Source: Chlamydiota bacterium
GTDB taxonomy: Bacteria > Chlamydiota > Chlamydiia > Chlamydiales > SM23-39
DNA length: 40,582 nt
Direction of reading: 5' to 3'
Assembly: GCA_027451585.1 (NCBI GenBank)
Contig: DAIDIZ010000009.1
Location: 1 to 40,582 of the forward strand
Positions 16,584 through 25,019 of this stretch are shown here, one piece after another. Below the pieces are notes generated by a model. The model was given only the letters and a program-made list of their open reading frames with translations, did not search any database and was not told the origin of the DNA. Each line of letters opens with the position of its first letter. The stretch's first letter is position 1. The translations under genes and the position numbers were made by a program.

Positions 16584-16619
16584 TACCGGAAGCGATTCAA
16601 AAATCGACTTTTTTGGCAA
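16584..16619 (-). repeat. Diverged arm of the cyoE palindromic element
   Basis: Bases 16584-16619 match one arm of the 6284-6453 palindrome at about 30 of 36 positions with one inserted T. The differences are all transitions. Shared cores are gattcaaaa and tttttggca. No complementary second arm is seen nearby, so it is a solo or half element. It lies 30 bases upstream of the CPBP protease start, in the gap between two minus-strand genes. Confidence 0.55.
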
Positions 16620-16713
16620 TTTTGGGTGCGGGATCTTCCTGCCTCTGTGGTTTATTTTCTTTGGAACGGGGATCCTACTTGAACGTTCTGGTCGGATACT
16701 ATCCAGATGGATC

Positions 16714-17163
16714 TTACAGCTTTGATAGAGCCCGATACCCAAAAATCAGAAAGGGGAGCGATCCAACTACATAAAAGAACCAGAATCTGGCATCCCACTT
16801 CAACACTAACGCCCCCTTATGAGAAAAGAGGAGCATGAAAAGACCAAAACAAAGCACCTGAGCACCTAGAGTGAGTAGAAGAATCGGCAAAAAGATCGTC
16901 CCTTTCTTTTCTTCTCCCATATCCTCTTGACCTTCAACATCTTCAGAACGACTCTCGTATGTAATCTTATCCCCCGTCTGGGGATAGAGAGAATCTACCG
17001 GAGCCTTCCGGACCTGATGTTGGGAGGTAGAGACGTAAGAGGCATAGCGAAGTTCGGGCTTTTCCTCTCGCAAATCGGCCGCGCAAAAAGGGCAGACAAT
17101 GACGTCGATATCAATTTCCCCTTCGCAGTTATGACAGAGCTTTTGCCTCTTCTTTGGCTTCAT
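16714..17163 (-). CDS. Zinc-ribbon membrane protein, conserved hypothetical
   Basis: The 149-residue protein starts with a four-cysteine zinc ribbon, LCHNCEGEIDIDVIVCPFCAADL (Cys9, Cys12, Cys24, Cys27). A polar linker follows, then two hydrophobic helices (about residues 91-113 and 126-144), the second ending near the C-terminus. It is probably an inner-membrane protein with a cytoplasmic zinc-binding head. It diverges from lpdA; I recall a hypothetical gene in that position in Chlamydia. No function can be assigned. Confidence 0.7.
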   Translation of the reverse strand: MKPKKRQKLCHNCEGEIDIDVIVCPFCAADLREEKPELRYASYVSTSQHQVRKAPVDSLYPQTGDKITYESRSEDVEGQEDMGEEKKGTIFLPILLLTLGAQVLCFGLFMLLFSHKGALVLKWDARFWFFYVVGSLPFLIFGYRALSKL

Positions 17164-17281
17164 CGCAAACCTATAAGCTCAGGATATACTGAAACCCTTT
17201 CCCGACACAACCTTTTTTCCAAGATTTTCCACATACCCGAAAATCCCCAGATTCTGTTAAATTCATTGATAGAGGCAGAAA

Positions 17282-18676
17282 ATGGAAGAACAGTTTGATA
17301 TTGCGGTCATTGGAGCTGGCCCCGGCGGATATGTAGCGGCGATCAAAGCGGCGCAGCTCGGCAAAAAGGTGGCTTTAATTGAAAAAAATCGCCTCGGAGG
17401 GACCTGTCTTAATGTGGGTTGTATTCCGACAAAAACACTCCTTTCTTCAGCGGGCGTGCTACACCAAATCAAACGAGCCGCCGAATTTGGGATTGAAGTA
17501 GGCCCCATTTCGATTGCCTACGCAAAAATGAAAGCACGAAAAGATGAGGTGGTCACTAAAATCCGCAAAGGACTCGAAGGACTGATCAAATCCAATAAAA
17601 TCACAATCTATCAAGGCTCCGCTCAATTTACGTCCCCGCAGCAATTGAAAATCCAGGGAAAAGACAATCTTCTTTTGAACGCAGAAAAAATCATCATCGC
17701 CACAGGATCGGTCCCTGTCGATGTCAAGGCTTTTCCCTGCGATCACTTACGCATCCTGGACTCCACTTCCATTCTAGAGCTTACAGAGATCCCCAAAACA
17801 CTGGCCATCATCGGCGGAGGCTACATCGGCTGTGAATTTGCCTCGCTGTTTGCTGAACTCGGGACAAAAGTGACGATTTTAGAAGCACTTCCCTCGGTCT
17901 TATCGGCGCAAGGCTCTACGATTTCTTCCTTCATGACCAAATCTTTCTCTGCTAAGGGAATTGAGATCAGAACTGCCGTGAAGGTAGAAACCGTTCATAG
18001 TCACAAAAATCAGGTAAGAGTCTCTCTTTCTGATGGATCCCATCTCGATGCCGAATTTGCACTGGTCGCGATCGGTCGCAAAGTCTATACAGAGGGACTC
18101 TGTCTTGAAAAAGCAGCGCTCCAAGTCAACCAAAGAGGATTTCTCGAGGTGGACGAGACAATGGAAACAGCAGTACGAGGGATCTTTGCCATTGGAGATG
18201 TGACGGGGAAATGGATGCTCGCCCATGTCGCCTCGCACCAGGGAATCATTGCGGCTATGAACGCGTGCGGACAAAGGAGCATTGCCCATTACGAAGCAGT
18301 TCCTGCGGTCGTATTCACTTCCCCCGAAATCGGAACGGCCGGACTGACTCTCGAACAGGCAACAGAAAAGGGGATTGCAGTGACCCACGCCTCTTTCCCC
18401 TTCCAGGCGATAGGAAAAGCCGAAGCGTCAGGGGAAAAAGAGGGCTTTGCTCAAGTGATTGCTGATAAAAAGACAGGGCAAATTCTCGGCGCTGTTGTGA
18501 TCGGCCATGAAGCCTCCAACCTGATTGCCGAAATGGCGCTTGCCATCCAAAATGAACTGACTCTCGACTGTGTGATCGAAACCATTCACGCTCACCCTAC
18601 TCTTTCCGAAGTATGGCATGAGGCCGCTGCAATGGCTTTGGGAATGCCGATCCACTTACCTCCGAGAAGATCCTAA
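17282..18676 (+). CDS. lpdA: Dihydrolipoamide dehydrogenase (E3)
   Basis: The 464-residue flavoprotein has the FAD motif GAGPGGYVAAI (11-21), the redox-active disulfide GGTCLNVGCIPTK (about 39-51), the NAD-binding GGGYIGCEFASL and the C-terminal catalytic HAHPTLSE. It reoxidises dihydrolipoamide in pyruvate and 2-oxoglutarate dehydrogenase complexes, linking to lplA and lipA in this window. The length is standard. The TAA stop overlaps the lipA ATG by one base. Confidence 0.97.
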   Translation: MEEQFDIAVIGAGPGGYVAAIKAAQLGKKVALIEKNRLGGTCLNVGCIPTKTLLSSAGVLHQIKRAAEFGIEVGPISIAYAKMKARKDEVVTKIRKGLEGLIKSNKITIYQGSAQFTSPQQLKIQGKDNLLLNAEKIIIATGSVPVDVKAFPCDHLRILDSTSILELTEIPKTLAIIGGGYIGCEFASLFAELGTKVTILEALPSVLSAQGSTISSFMTKSFSAKGIEIRTAVKVETVHSHKNQVRVSLSDGSHLDAEFALVAIGRKVYTEGLCLEKAALQVNQRGFLEVDETMETAVRGIFAIGDVTGKWMLAHVASHQGIIAAMNACGQRSIAHYEAVPAVVFTSPEIGTAGLTLEQATEKGIAVTHASFPFQAIGKAEASGEKEGFAQVIADKKTGQILGAVVIGHEASNLIAEMALAIQNELTLDCVIETIHAHPTLSEVWHEAAAMALGMPIHLPPRRS

Positions 18677-19572
18677 TGGCAAAACTCAACATTCTCCCCG
18701 AAAATCCCGAGGAAACCAAAAAAGGGAGATTTCCCTCCTGGCTCCACAGAAAACTCCCAGTCGGCGGTGAGATCTTCCAAACAAATGACATCGTCCAAAA
18801 ATATCGGCTCAACACCGTCTGTGAAGAGGCGAAATGCCCTAATCGACTCGAATGTTACACAAAAAAGACCGCCACCTTTCTTGCTTTGGGCAAAGAATGC
18901 ACGCGCAACTGCGGCTTTTGCGATATCGACTTTTCAAAAACACCTAAAGCCCCTGAAGTAGATGAGCCGGAAAGAATCGCCCTTTCAGCGAAAGAGCTAG
19001 GGCTTCGCCACGTAGTGATCACCATGGTAGCTCGAGACGATCTCCCCGATGAGGGAGCAGCTCATATCGGTGCGATCATCCGGAAAGTACGCGAGATCAA
19101 TCCCAGCATTACCATCGAAGTGCTCACCTCCGATTTCTCAGGTAAAACGACCTCACTCGATCTCGTTTTACAAGAGAAACCAGAGGTGTTCAACCATAAC
19201 ATCGAAACGGTCCGAAGCCTATCCCCTCGAGTAAGACACAAAGCCGAATACGACCGCACCCTCTCGGTCCTGAGATACGCCAAAGAGTCAAAAAAAAGCC
19301 TCTACATCAAGTCTGGAATGATGCTTGGACTCGGAGAGACAGAAGATGAAATCAAAGACACCATCCGAGATCTCGTCATCGCCGGATGCGACATCATTAC
19401 ACTTGGCCAATATTTACAGCCGAGCAGGCTTAAATTGCGAGTCAAAGAATTCATCAATCCAGAGCAATTTCGAGAATATGAAACTTTTGGCCTCTCTATT
19501 GGCGCAAAACACGTCTACGCAGGCCCTTTTGTCCGTTCCAGCTACAATGCGGGCCTTTTCTTAGAGAAGTAA
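18676..19572 (+). CDS. lipA: Lipoyl synthase
   Basis: The 298-residue radical-SAM enzyme has both iron-sulfur clusters' cysteines: the auxiliary set CEEAKCPNRLEC and the radical-SAM set CTRNCGFCDID. The C-terminal GPFVRSSYNAG supplies the conserved serine that ligates the auxiliary cluster. It inserts sulfur into octanoyl groups on 2-oxoacid dehydrogenases. It is coupled to lpdA by a one-base overlap and overlaps the convergent PP2C-like gene by 12 bases at its end. Confidence 0.97.
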   Translation: MAKLNILPENPEETKKGRFPSWLHRKLPVGGEIFQTNDIVQKYRLNTVCEEAKCPNRLECYTKKTATFLALGKECTRNCGFCDIDFSKTPKAPEVDEPERIALSAKELGLRHVVITMVARDDLPDEGAAHIGAIIRKVREINPSITIEVLTSDFSGKTTSLDLVLQEKPEVFNHNIETVRSLSPRVRHKAEYDRTLSVLRYAKESKKSLYIKSGMMLGLGETEDEIKDTIRDLVIAGCDIITLGQYLQPSRLKLRVKEFINPEQFREYETFGLSIGAKHVYAGPFVRSSYNAGLFLEK

Positions 19573-21126
19573 TAAGGGATAAGCGACAAGAGTCACCACC
19601 TTTGAGAAAAGGGGCACGGAGGCGGCTCCTCCACCCAACACATAGACAAAGCGCCCTATTTGGATCCTCCCGTGTCTTGGCTCTGTAGAAGAAGAGCTTT
19701 TTTTCTCGTCCACTTCTGGCCTCTCTTGAAAATCGGACTCTTCCAACTCATCAGTTGAAGAACCCTCAGCAGAACTTATTGGAATTGGAACACTCGAGAT
19801 TGATTTCTCGTCGTTCCCTTCGCCCTCTCCCTCAACAACAGGAGAAACCGAGGAAGAATTTGTAAGGGGTGAGATTGGGGGCGCCTCGGGAGACGACCGG
19901 AAAGATCCCTGAGGAGCCGTATCTCCAGAAATAGGGGCTGTTTGTGTTGAGAAAATTGTCTTCTGTTCTGATTCTTCCCTAAAAAAGGGACACGAGCTGA
20001 TCGAGGACGATGGGGGAAGTGTTGTCTCGTTCCTTTCTTTTCTTAGCGTCCCATTAATACCCACAATCATAAAAGAGTGATCTTCAGACGAGTCTAATGC
20101 AGAGGCACAGGCCACGATCGATTCGCAAACTTTCCCCAATGAGGACCCAGATCGAAAGATTTGATTCACCGCACCAACCACCTGCTTCGGTGATGCCGGG
20201 AGAGTTGAAAACAACAGTAGGAAGGAATTGGGAGAGAGGCTGCTTAAGGGGATACAAGTGATTCTCGGGAAAGGGAAAGGTGGCGCTCTCCCGGAGACTT
20301 CGTTTCCTTTACAACATCCAAATCCTAGCTGAATACGGCGAACTTGAGTTTCATTTTTCGTGTTCACACAAACGCGACGCATCTCGGTTCTTGTCAAGGC
20401 TAAGAACTCTTTTTCTTCTTCTTTTTCCAATAAGACAGCCGTAGTAGAGCCTAGATTTGCCGTCCAAAGTTTCCCACCAAGAATCAGAGTAAACACAAGA
20501 CTTGTCCCCACATGCCCGCGGAGACTTCGTTTTAATTCTTCATTCAATCGAATACAGGCCATTTGCAAGGCACTCTCAATCTCCCTATCACCCATCTCCT
20601 CAGCACGCAAAAAAGAAAACTCATCGCGCAATGCCCGAACTAAATTTTGCTGAATAAAGGAGGCCGCTTTCGCTTCCCCATATCCATCACAGATAGCAAA
20701 GCAATAGACCTTCTCTCCATTTACATCAAATTGATAAGCCAAAGCACGGTCTCTCATAGATAAACTTTTATCCGCTTGACACTGAGCAACCCCAAAAGAT
20801 ACACCGGAGGAGTCTTGACCTTCTTCCACAAGAGTTGCTCGAGACGCAGAAGAAGCGGGTAATGTTCTATCTCCTAAGGGAGACTGCCAAGGATTTTCTC
20901 CCTTAACAAGAAAATCTTTTTGTCGTTTGGCCCATTCTTGCGCAGAAGCTCTCTCGTTTACTAACCGTTCTTGAGTTGCTGCTGCAGGCATGGGGCTAAC
21001 ACCATGCGATTGCGTCAGTGTTGATTCAAAGAGACCGGGATCCAATGAAGAGGATCTCTCAACCCCACTTAAAGGCATAATTGTTCCCGATTGCTTGGAT
21101 TGAATTGCGGAATTACTAACAGACAT
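19561..21126 (-). CDS. PP2C-like protein with degenerate active site and long low-complexity region
   Basis: From ATG 21126 the protein is 521 residues. A central PP2C fold is recognisable: YCFAICDGYGEAKAASF (DGYG at 147-150, normally DGHG), GHVGTSLVFTLILGG (about 204-218), then NLGSTTAVLL, and EDHSFMIVG (348-356, normally DN). The first motif is MRDR where MEDR is expected, and the segment FLLLFSTLPAS lacks the SDG-type aspartate of active enzymes. A serine/proline/glutamate-rich stretch (about 365-485) and a hydrophobic C-terminal tail follow. It may be an inactive phosphatase, a regulator or a secreted effector. An upstream start at 21165 is less likely. Confidence 0.6.
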   Translation of the reverse strand: MSVSNSAIQSKQSGTIMPLSGVERSSSLDPGLFESTLTQSHGVSPMPAAATQERLVNERASAQEWAKRQKDFLVKGENPWQSPLGDRTLPASSASRATLVEEGQDSSGVSFGVAQCQADKSLSMRDRALAYQFDVNGEKVYCFAICDGYGEAKAASFIQQNLVRALRDEFSFLRAEEMGDREIESALQMACIRLNEELKRSLRGHVGTSLVFTLILGGKLWTANLGSTTAVLLEKEEEKEFLALTRTEMRRVCVNTKNETQVRRIQLGFGCCKGNEVSGRAPPFPFPRITCIPLSSLSPNSFLLLFSTLPASPKQVVGAVNQIFRSGSSLGKVCESIVACASALDSSEDHSFMIVGINGTLRKERNETTLPPSSSISSCPFFREESEQKTIFSTQTAPISGDTAPQGSFRSSPEAPPISPLTNSSSVSPVVEGEGEGNDEKSISSVPIPISSAEGSSTDELEESDFQERPEVDEKKSSSSTEPRHGRIQIGRFVYVLGGGAASVPLFSKVVTLVAYPLLLL

Positions 21127-21196
21127 CACAACACCACCACATTTAGTATAAACTAACCAATACAATAATATTACTATCTAAAACAAAAATCAATAC

Positions 21197-21227
21197 AAAA
21201 ACAATCTATATAAACAAACATTGTTTT
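21197..21227. promoter_or_regulatory. AT-rich divergent spacer with an inverted repeat
   Basis: AAAACAAT (21197-21204) is repeated inverted as ATTGTTTT (21220-21227) in the A+T-rich spacer between the PP2C-like gene and glgC. The spacer must hold promoters for both. I could not pick convincing -35/-10 pairs, so only the repeat is certain. Confidence 0.3.
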
Positions 21228-21285
21228 ATCAAAAAAACCTAAGAAATGATTGTCAATTAAAAGATTCATTTGTATGGTGGGGTTT

Positions 21286-22575
21286 ATGCGTAAACCTCCC
21301 CTGTCAGTTGCGACGGTCATTTTAGCGGGAGGCCAAGGGACTCGGCTCTATCCCTTGACCATCCACCACTCCAAACCGGCGGTCTCCTATGGAGGAAGGT
21401 ACCGACTGATCGATATCCCCATCTCCAATTCAATTAACTCCCAATTCCGACAGATCTTTGTGATTGCTCAGTATCTTCCGGGAGAGCTTCAGCATCACAT
21501 CAGTCAAACCTACCATTTCGACGCCTTTAACCCAGGCTCGATCGACGTTCTGACCCCCCAAGAAAATGAAAAAGGGGAAAAGCAGTGGTTTGAAGGAACT
21601 GCCGATGCAGTCCGAAAAAACCTCTCCATTTTACTCAAATCCCCTGCGGAATTCTTCCTCATTCTCTCCGGGGATCAACTCTACAATATCGATTTTCAAA
21701 AAATGGTTGAGTTCGCAGAAAACAAAGATGCGGATCTCACCATTGCCTCAATCCCGATCCATGAAAGAGAAGTTCAGCGGATGGGCGTTCTCAAAACGGA
21801 TGACCAGCACAACATCACCGAGTTCATCGAAAAACCGGAAAACCTAGAGCAGATCAAATCCTTCATCCTCAATGAAAAAATCGCGCGAGAGATAAACTCC
21901 CCTTCTCAAGAAGGTCCTTTTTATCTCGGATCCATGGGGATCTATGTGTTTAAAAGAAAAGCCCTTATCGATCTACTTGAACAAGACAGGCGGCCCGATT
22001 TCGGATTTCATCTGATCGATACCGCAGTCAAATACAAAAAAACGGTTGCATTCCTTTACAAGGGCTACTGGGAAGATATTGGAACAGTTTCCTCCTATTA
22101 TCATGCCAATCTGATGCTTATCGACCATACACAAGGACTCAACACATATGATGAGCACAACCCTATCTACACTCGCCCAACCTATCTACCTGGGCCTAAA
22201 ATCCATAGCGCCAAAATCTCCAAGTCGATCATCTGCGAAGGAAGCCTGATCGAAGCCGACGAAATCACCAATAGCATCATCGGCCTTAGATCCCATATTG
22301 GAAAGGGGACCATTATTCGGGATAGCGTTATGATGGGGAATCACTTTTATATGCCCCCCTCCCATGAAGGAGAACCGATCACCCATCCGTTCAAAATTGG
22401 GGAACATTGCCTCATTGAGAAAACGATCATTGACGAACACGTCCAAATCGGCAATCATGTAAGGCTCACCAATAAGGAGAATCGGGAAAAATTCGATGGG
22501 AATGGCATCTTTATCCGACAAGGGATCATCATTGTCCCATCAGGGACTCGCCTGCCCGACTATTTTGAGCTCTAG
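21286..22575 (+). CDS. glgC: Glucose-1-phosphate adenylyltransferase (ADP-glucose pyrophosphorylase)
   Basis: The protein has the nucleotidyltransferase signature ILAGGQGTRLYPLT near its start, GGRYRLIDIPISN, the glucose-phosphate region SGDQLYNID and a left-handed beta-helix C-terminal domain, as in bacterial GlgC. It makes ADP-glucose for glycogen synthesis, a pathway retained in Chlamydiae. From ATG 21286 the length is 429 residues; another ATG at 21274 adds four residues and a TTG at 21250 adds twelve. The stop is followed directly by a pseudopilin-like gene. Confidence 0.93.
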   Translation: MRKPPLSVATVILAGGQGTRLYPLTIHHSKPAVSYGGRYRLIDIPISNSINSQFRQIFVIAQYLPGELQHHISQTYHFDAFNPGSIDVLTPQENEKGEKQWFEGTADAVRKNLSILLKSPAEFFLILSGDQLYNIDFQKMVEFAENKDADLTIASIPIHEREVQRMGVLKTDDQHNITEFIEKPENLEQIKSFILNEKIAREINSPSQEGPFYLGSMGIYVFKRKALIDLLEQDRRPDFGFHLIDTAVKYKKTVAFLYKGYWEDIGTVSSYYHANLMLIDHTQGLNTYDEHNPIYTRPTYLPGPKIHSAKISKSIICEGSLIEADEITNSIIGLRSHIGKGTIIRDSVMMGNHFYMPPSHEGEPITHPFKIGEHCLIEKTIIDEHVQIGNHVRLTNKENREKFDGNGIFIRQGIIIVPSGTRLPDYFEL

Positions 22576-23197
22576 AGGATCTAAGAAAACGTTCCTTCTC
22601 TTTGAACTCCTCATCGCATTGAGCTTGATGGGGATATTGCTCTCTTTGCTTTTCTCTTTTCTGGCCCAAAGCATCCGCTTCGATAAAAAAGTAGACAACG
22701 CCAGGGAAAAAGTTCTGGAAAGACAACACCTCCAACTCCGTTTACAAGATATTTTGATGGGATTAACAGGAGAGGCTCATAGCTCTTCTCTCTATACCCA
22801 ATCGTTCCCAAATGAGAAAATCGAGAGCCTGGTGGTGAACTTTGACAATGGCATTGATCTCGATCCCTCTTTTAGCGGGAAACTCATTGGCAGATTGTTT
22901 CTTGATGAAAAGAATAACCTCTCTTTCGTGTATTGGCCGGAAGAAAAAGGGAAAGAATCGATTTGGAGACAAGAGACTCTCCTCTCTGATGTCAGTTCAT
23001 GCACCCTCTCTTTTCTCAATCCCGACATCGACAAAGAAACAAAGAGCTGTTCTCTTTGGCTAGAGAGGTGGCCCAAAGAAAAAGAGGGGATTCCCTCGAT
23101 CATCCGGATGGCAATCACCCAAAAAGACAATCCCAATGATCCCCTCCACTTTGCCTTTCGACTCCCCCAATCTACCCCTATTCCGACTTGGTTATGA
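22496..23197 (+). CDS. Pseudopilin-like protein (GspJ/PilW-like)
   Basis: The N-terminus reads KKTFLLFELLIALSLMGILL: a basic leader, Phe1, Glu5 and then a hydrophobic helix, as in type II secretion and competence pseudopilins. The residue before Phe is Thr, not Gly. The rest (about 200 residues) is mostly beta, with no strong family resemblance. The ATG at 22496 lies inside glgC by 80 bases; an in-frame TTG at 22565 gives a more usual leader of about nine residues and is my preferred alternative. The stop overlaps the next ATG (ATGA), so the two genes are coupled. Confidence 0.6.
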   Translation: MGMASLSDKGSSLSHQGLACPTILSSRGSKKTFLLFELLIALSLMGILLSLLFSFLAQSIRFDKKVDNAREKVLERQHLQLRLQDILMGLTGEAHSSSLYTQSFPNEKIESLVVNFDNGIDLDPSFSGKLIGRLFLDEKNNLSFVYWPEEKGKESIWRQETLLSDVSSCTLSFLNPDIDKETKSCSLWLERWPKEKEGIPSIIRMAITQKDNPNDPLHFAFRLPQSTPIPTWL

Positions 23198-24072
23198 ATT
23201 TTCTCACCTTTATTTTTTCTTTGCTCATCCTGATCTCGTTTGGGACCGTCATCACCCTCGACAAACAAGTAACTGGACGTAAAATTCGAAACACCTATCT
23301 AGGTCATGCAGAAGTCAATCGGAACCTCCTCTCCAAATGCGAAAGCAGAACCTACAAAGCCTTTCGATCTACTACCAAACCAGAAAAAAAATCGCCCACC
23401 ACCGATCAAACAAAAAAAAGAAAAAATCGGAAGATCAATCCAGACTGCGCCAAGCTCAATCTGTGGCCCCTCATTCAAGAAGGGAGAGAAACCCACCCCT
23501 TTCTCTATCAAACCGCCCTCTCTCTCATCAAAACATACTATAGTGCTAATCTATTTGCAGAAAAAAAAGGAAAAGAGGCCTTTTTCCTCCAAACTTTCTT
23601 GAAAAAAGCAAAAGAAGAAAGCTCCCAGAAACAAGCGCTATCTATTGAAAAAATCACCCTTAAAGAAGATTTGCACCCCCTTTACTACAAAATGTTAAAA
23701 GGGACCAAAGACTGGTCTTGGGAAGAGAAAACGGGATACCCCTCCCTTCTCGACGTGATCAAAGTAGAAGAAACTCCCTCCAAAATCTGCCTCTGTCACG
23801 CCCATCCAGGGCAGCTCGCAGTCCTCTTTGGCGCTAAAACTGCAGATAAACTTCACCAAGAAATTCACAAACAAGAACGCCCCATTGTATCAAAAGAAAT
23901 GATTGAAACCCTTTGCTCGGAAGCCCACCTCTTTTCTCTTGAACCTCAATTGTTTGATCTCATTGAAACGGGGAACGCCTCTCACAAAGAAAAAGAAAAA
24001 ACAACATTCGTCGCAGAAAACGAAGAAAGTCATATTTCTATCAGAAAAAACATTTATAAACACTCAACATAA
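23194..24072 (+). CDS. Membrane-anchored protein, possibly GspK-like
   Basis: From ATG 23194 the 292-residue protein starts MNFLTFIFSLLILISFGTVI, a short hydrophobic anchor without a basic leader. A lysine-rich linker with TKPEKKSPTTDQTKKRKNRK follows, then a helical and partly polar domain. It is coupled by an ATGA overlap to the pseudopilin-like gene, so it may be a further component of the same pilus-like apparatus (GspK position). No catalytic motif is visible. The reading frame looks genuine by codon use and spacing, but the assignment is positional. Confidence 0.5.
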   Translation: MNFLTFIFSLLILISFGTVITLDKQVTGRKIRNTYLGHAEVNRNLLSKCESRTYKAFRSTTKPEKKSPTTDQTKKRKNRKINPDCAKLNLWPLIQEGRETHPFLYQTALSLIKTYYSANLFAEKKGKEAFFLQTFLKKAKEESSQKQALSIEKITLKEDLHPLYYKMLKGTKDWSWEEKTGYPSLLDVIKVEETPSKICLCHAHPGQLAVLFGAKTADKLHQEIHKQERPIVSKEMIETLCSEAHLFSLEPQLFDLIETGNASHKEKEKTTFVAENEESHISIRKNIYKHST

Positions 24073-24093
24073 ATAGACAAAAAAGGAATAAAA

Positions 24094-24714
24094 ATGGAGA
24101 TAACCAGAACTTTCCCTACAAATATTTACAGAATCACTACTCCTGAAGGAGATGAGCGAGGCTGTTTGAGAGAAATACGCCCCCAAAGCACCTTACCTGA
24201 CTCACGATTACAAAAATGCCCCCAAAATCCCACTCGTTCTTTCTCCATAGGGGCGCATCCATTCCCCAACCAGCTGTTCGAAATCCAAAGAAGTCCGAAC
24301 ACAAGGCTTCCTTTTACAGACTCTCTTCGCGCTGACAAATGGATCCATACTCCCGAAGATATTCGTCTGGCGCAAGCCCTCCAAGAAATTGGAAACGATT
24401 TAGGAGTTCTACTTCATTTTTTCGCCGATTTAATCATGGGGATTACCTCTCGAGAAGAAGCTGCCATTCGATTTGCGAATCAAAGCCCAAAGTGCCAAGA
24501 GACAATGAAAAATGGAAACTGGGTCGATGGCTTTGCGGAATGTCTTTCGCAAAAAGCAATAGAGACTCTCTCGAGAGTCCAAGTAGCAAGAGCCATCGAT
24601 ATCATTGAAATGGGATACAAAAACGATCAAGTATTGGTTGAAGCAAACCCCGTACTTGCACACAAAATTCGGACCCAAATGGAAAAACAAGGCTGGGCAT
24701 TCGAGAAGCTTTGA
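24094..24714 (+). CDS. Hypothetical protein
   Basis: The 206-residue protein follows the preceding gene by 21 bases and has an AAGGA ribosome-binding site. The first 80 residues are proline- and arginine-rich and look disordered; the rest is helical, with LAQALQEIGNDLGVLLHFFADL and a C-terminal amphipathic section. No signal peptide, transmembrane helix or catalytic motif is visible. I do not recognise the family. A secreted or regulatory protein is possible but unsupported. Confidence 0.6.
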   Translation: MEITRTFPTNIYRITTPEGDERGCLREIRPQSTLPDSRLQKCPQNPTRSFSIGAHPFPNQLFEIQRSPNTRLPFTDSLRADKWIHTPEDIRLAQALQEIGNDLGVLLHFFADLIMGITSREEAAIRFANQSPKCQETMKNGNWVDGFAECLSQKAIETLSRVQVARAIDIIEMGYKNDQVLVEANPVLAHKIRTQMEKQGWAFEKL

Positions 24715-25019
24715 AAATTCTAGGATTTGCACAAACCCCATCGACCCTATAAAAACTCCCCAAAGGGACAAACGCAATGCGTTTATAATCAGGTATTTAC
24801 GAAAAAATACCCAAAAATTCACTGTGCGGGAAAAAAAGACCATTAACGAGCTGAGCGATCTTGCAAATCTCGGCGGTGCTGGAAATGATATAGCGGAGCG
24901 GTGGGCTCAAAAATCGTCTGAATTTTCGAGAGTGACGGCTCTAGTAAAACTTGAAGTTTTCAATCATGGGATACGCTGAAAGGGTCAATAGAAATAGAGA
25001 TTTGCCCACTCTAGAGCAA
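24715..25019. other. 305-base gap between convergent genes, no clear gene
   Basis: It holds a small inverted repeat, GGTATTT with AAATACC (about 24791-24811), but no thymine run typical of a terminator. A plus-strand frame is open to 24979 but continues from inside the preceding gene without a start or family match. A relic of a gene cannot be excluded. Confidence 0.4.

Noticed and set aside
24605-24979. Plus-strand frame crossing the end of the 24094-24714 gene
   Set aside because: Its only ATG lies inside the preceding gene, there is no ribosome-binding site, and the part beyond 24714 resembles nothing I know. A gene relic is possible but not supported.
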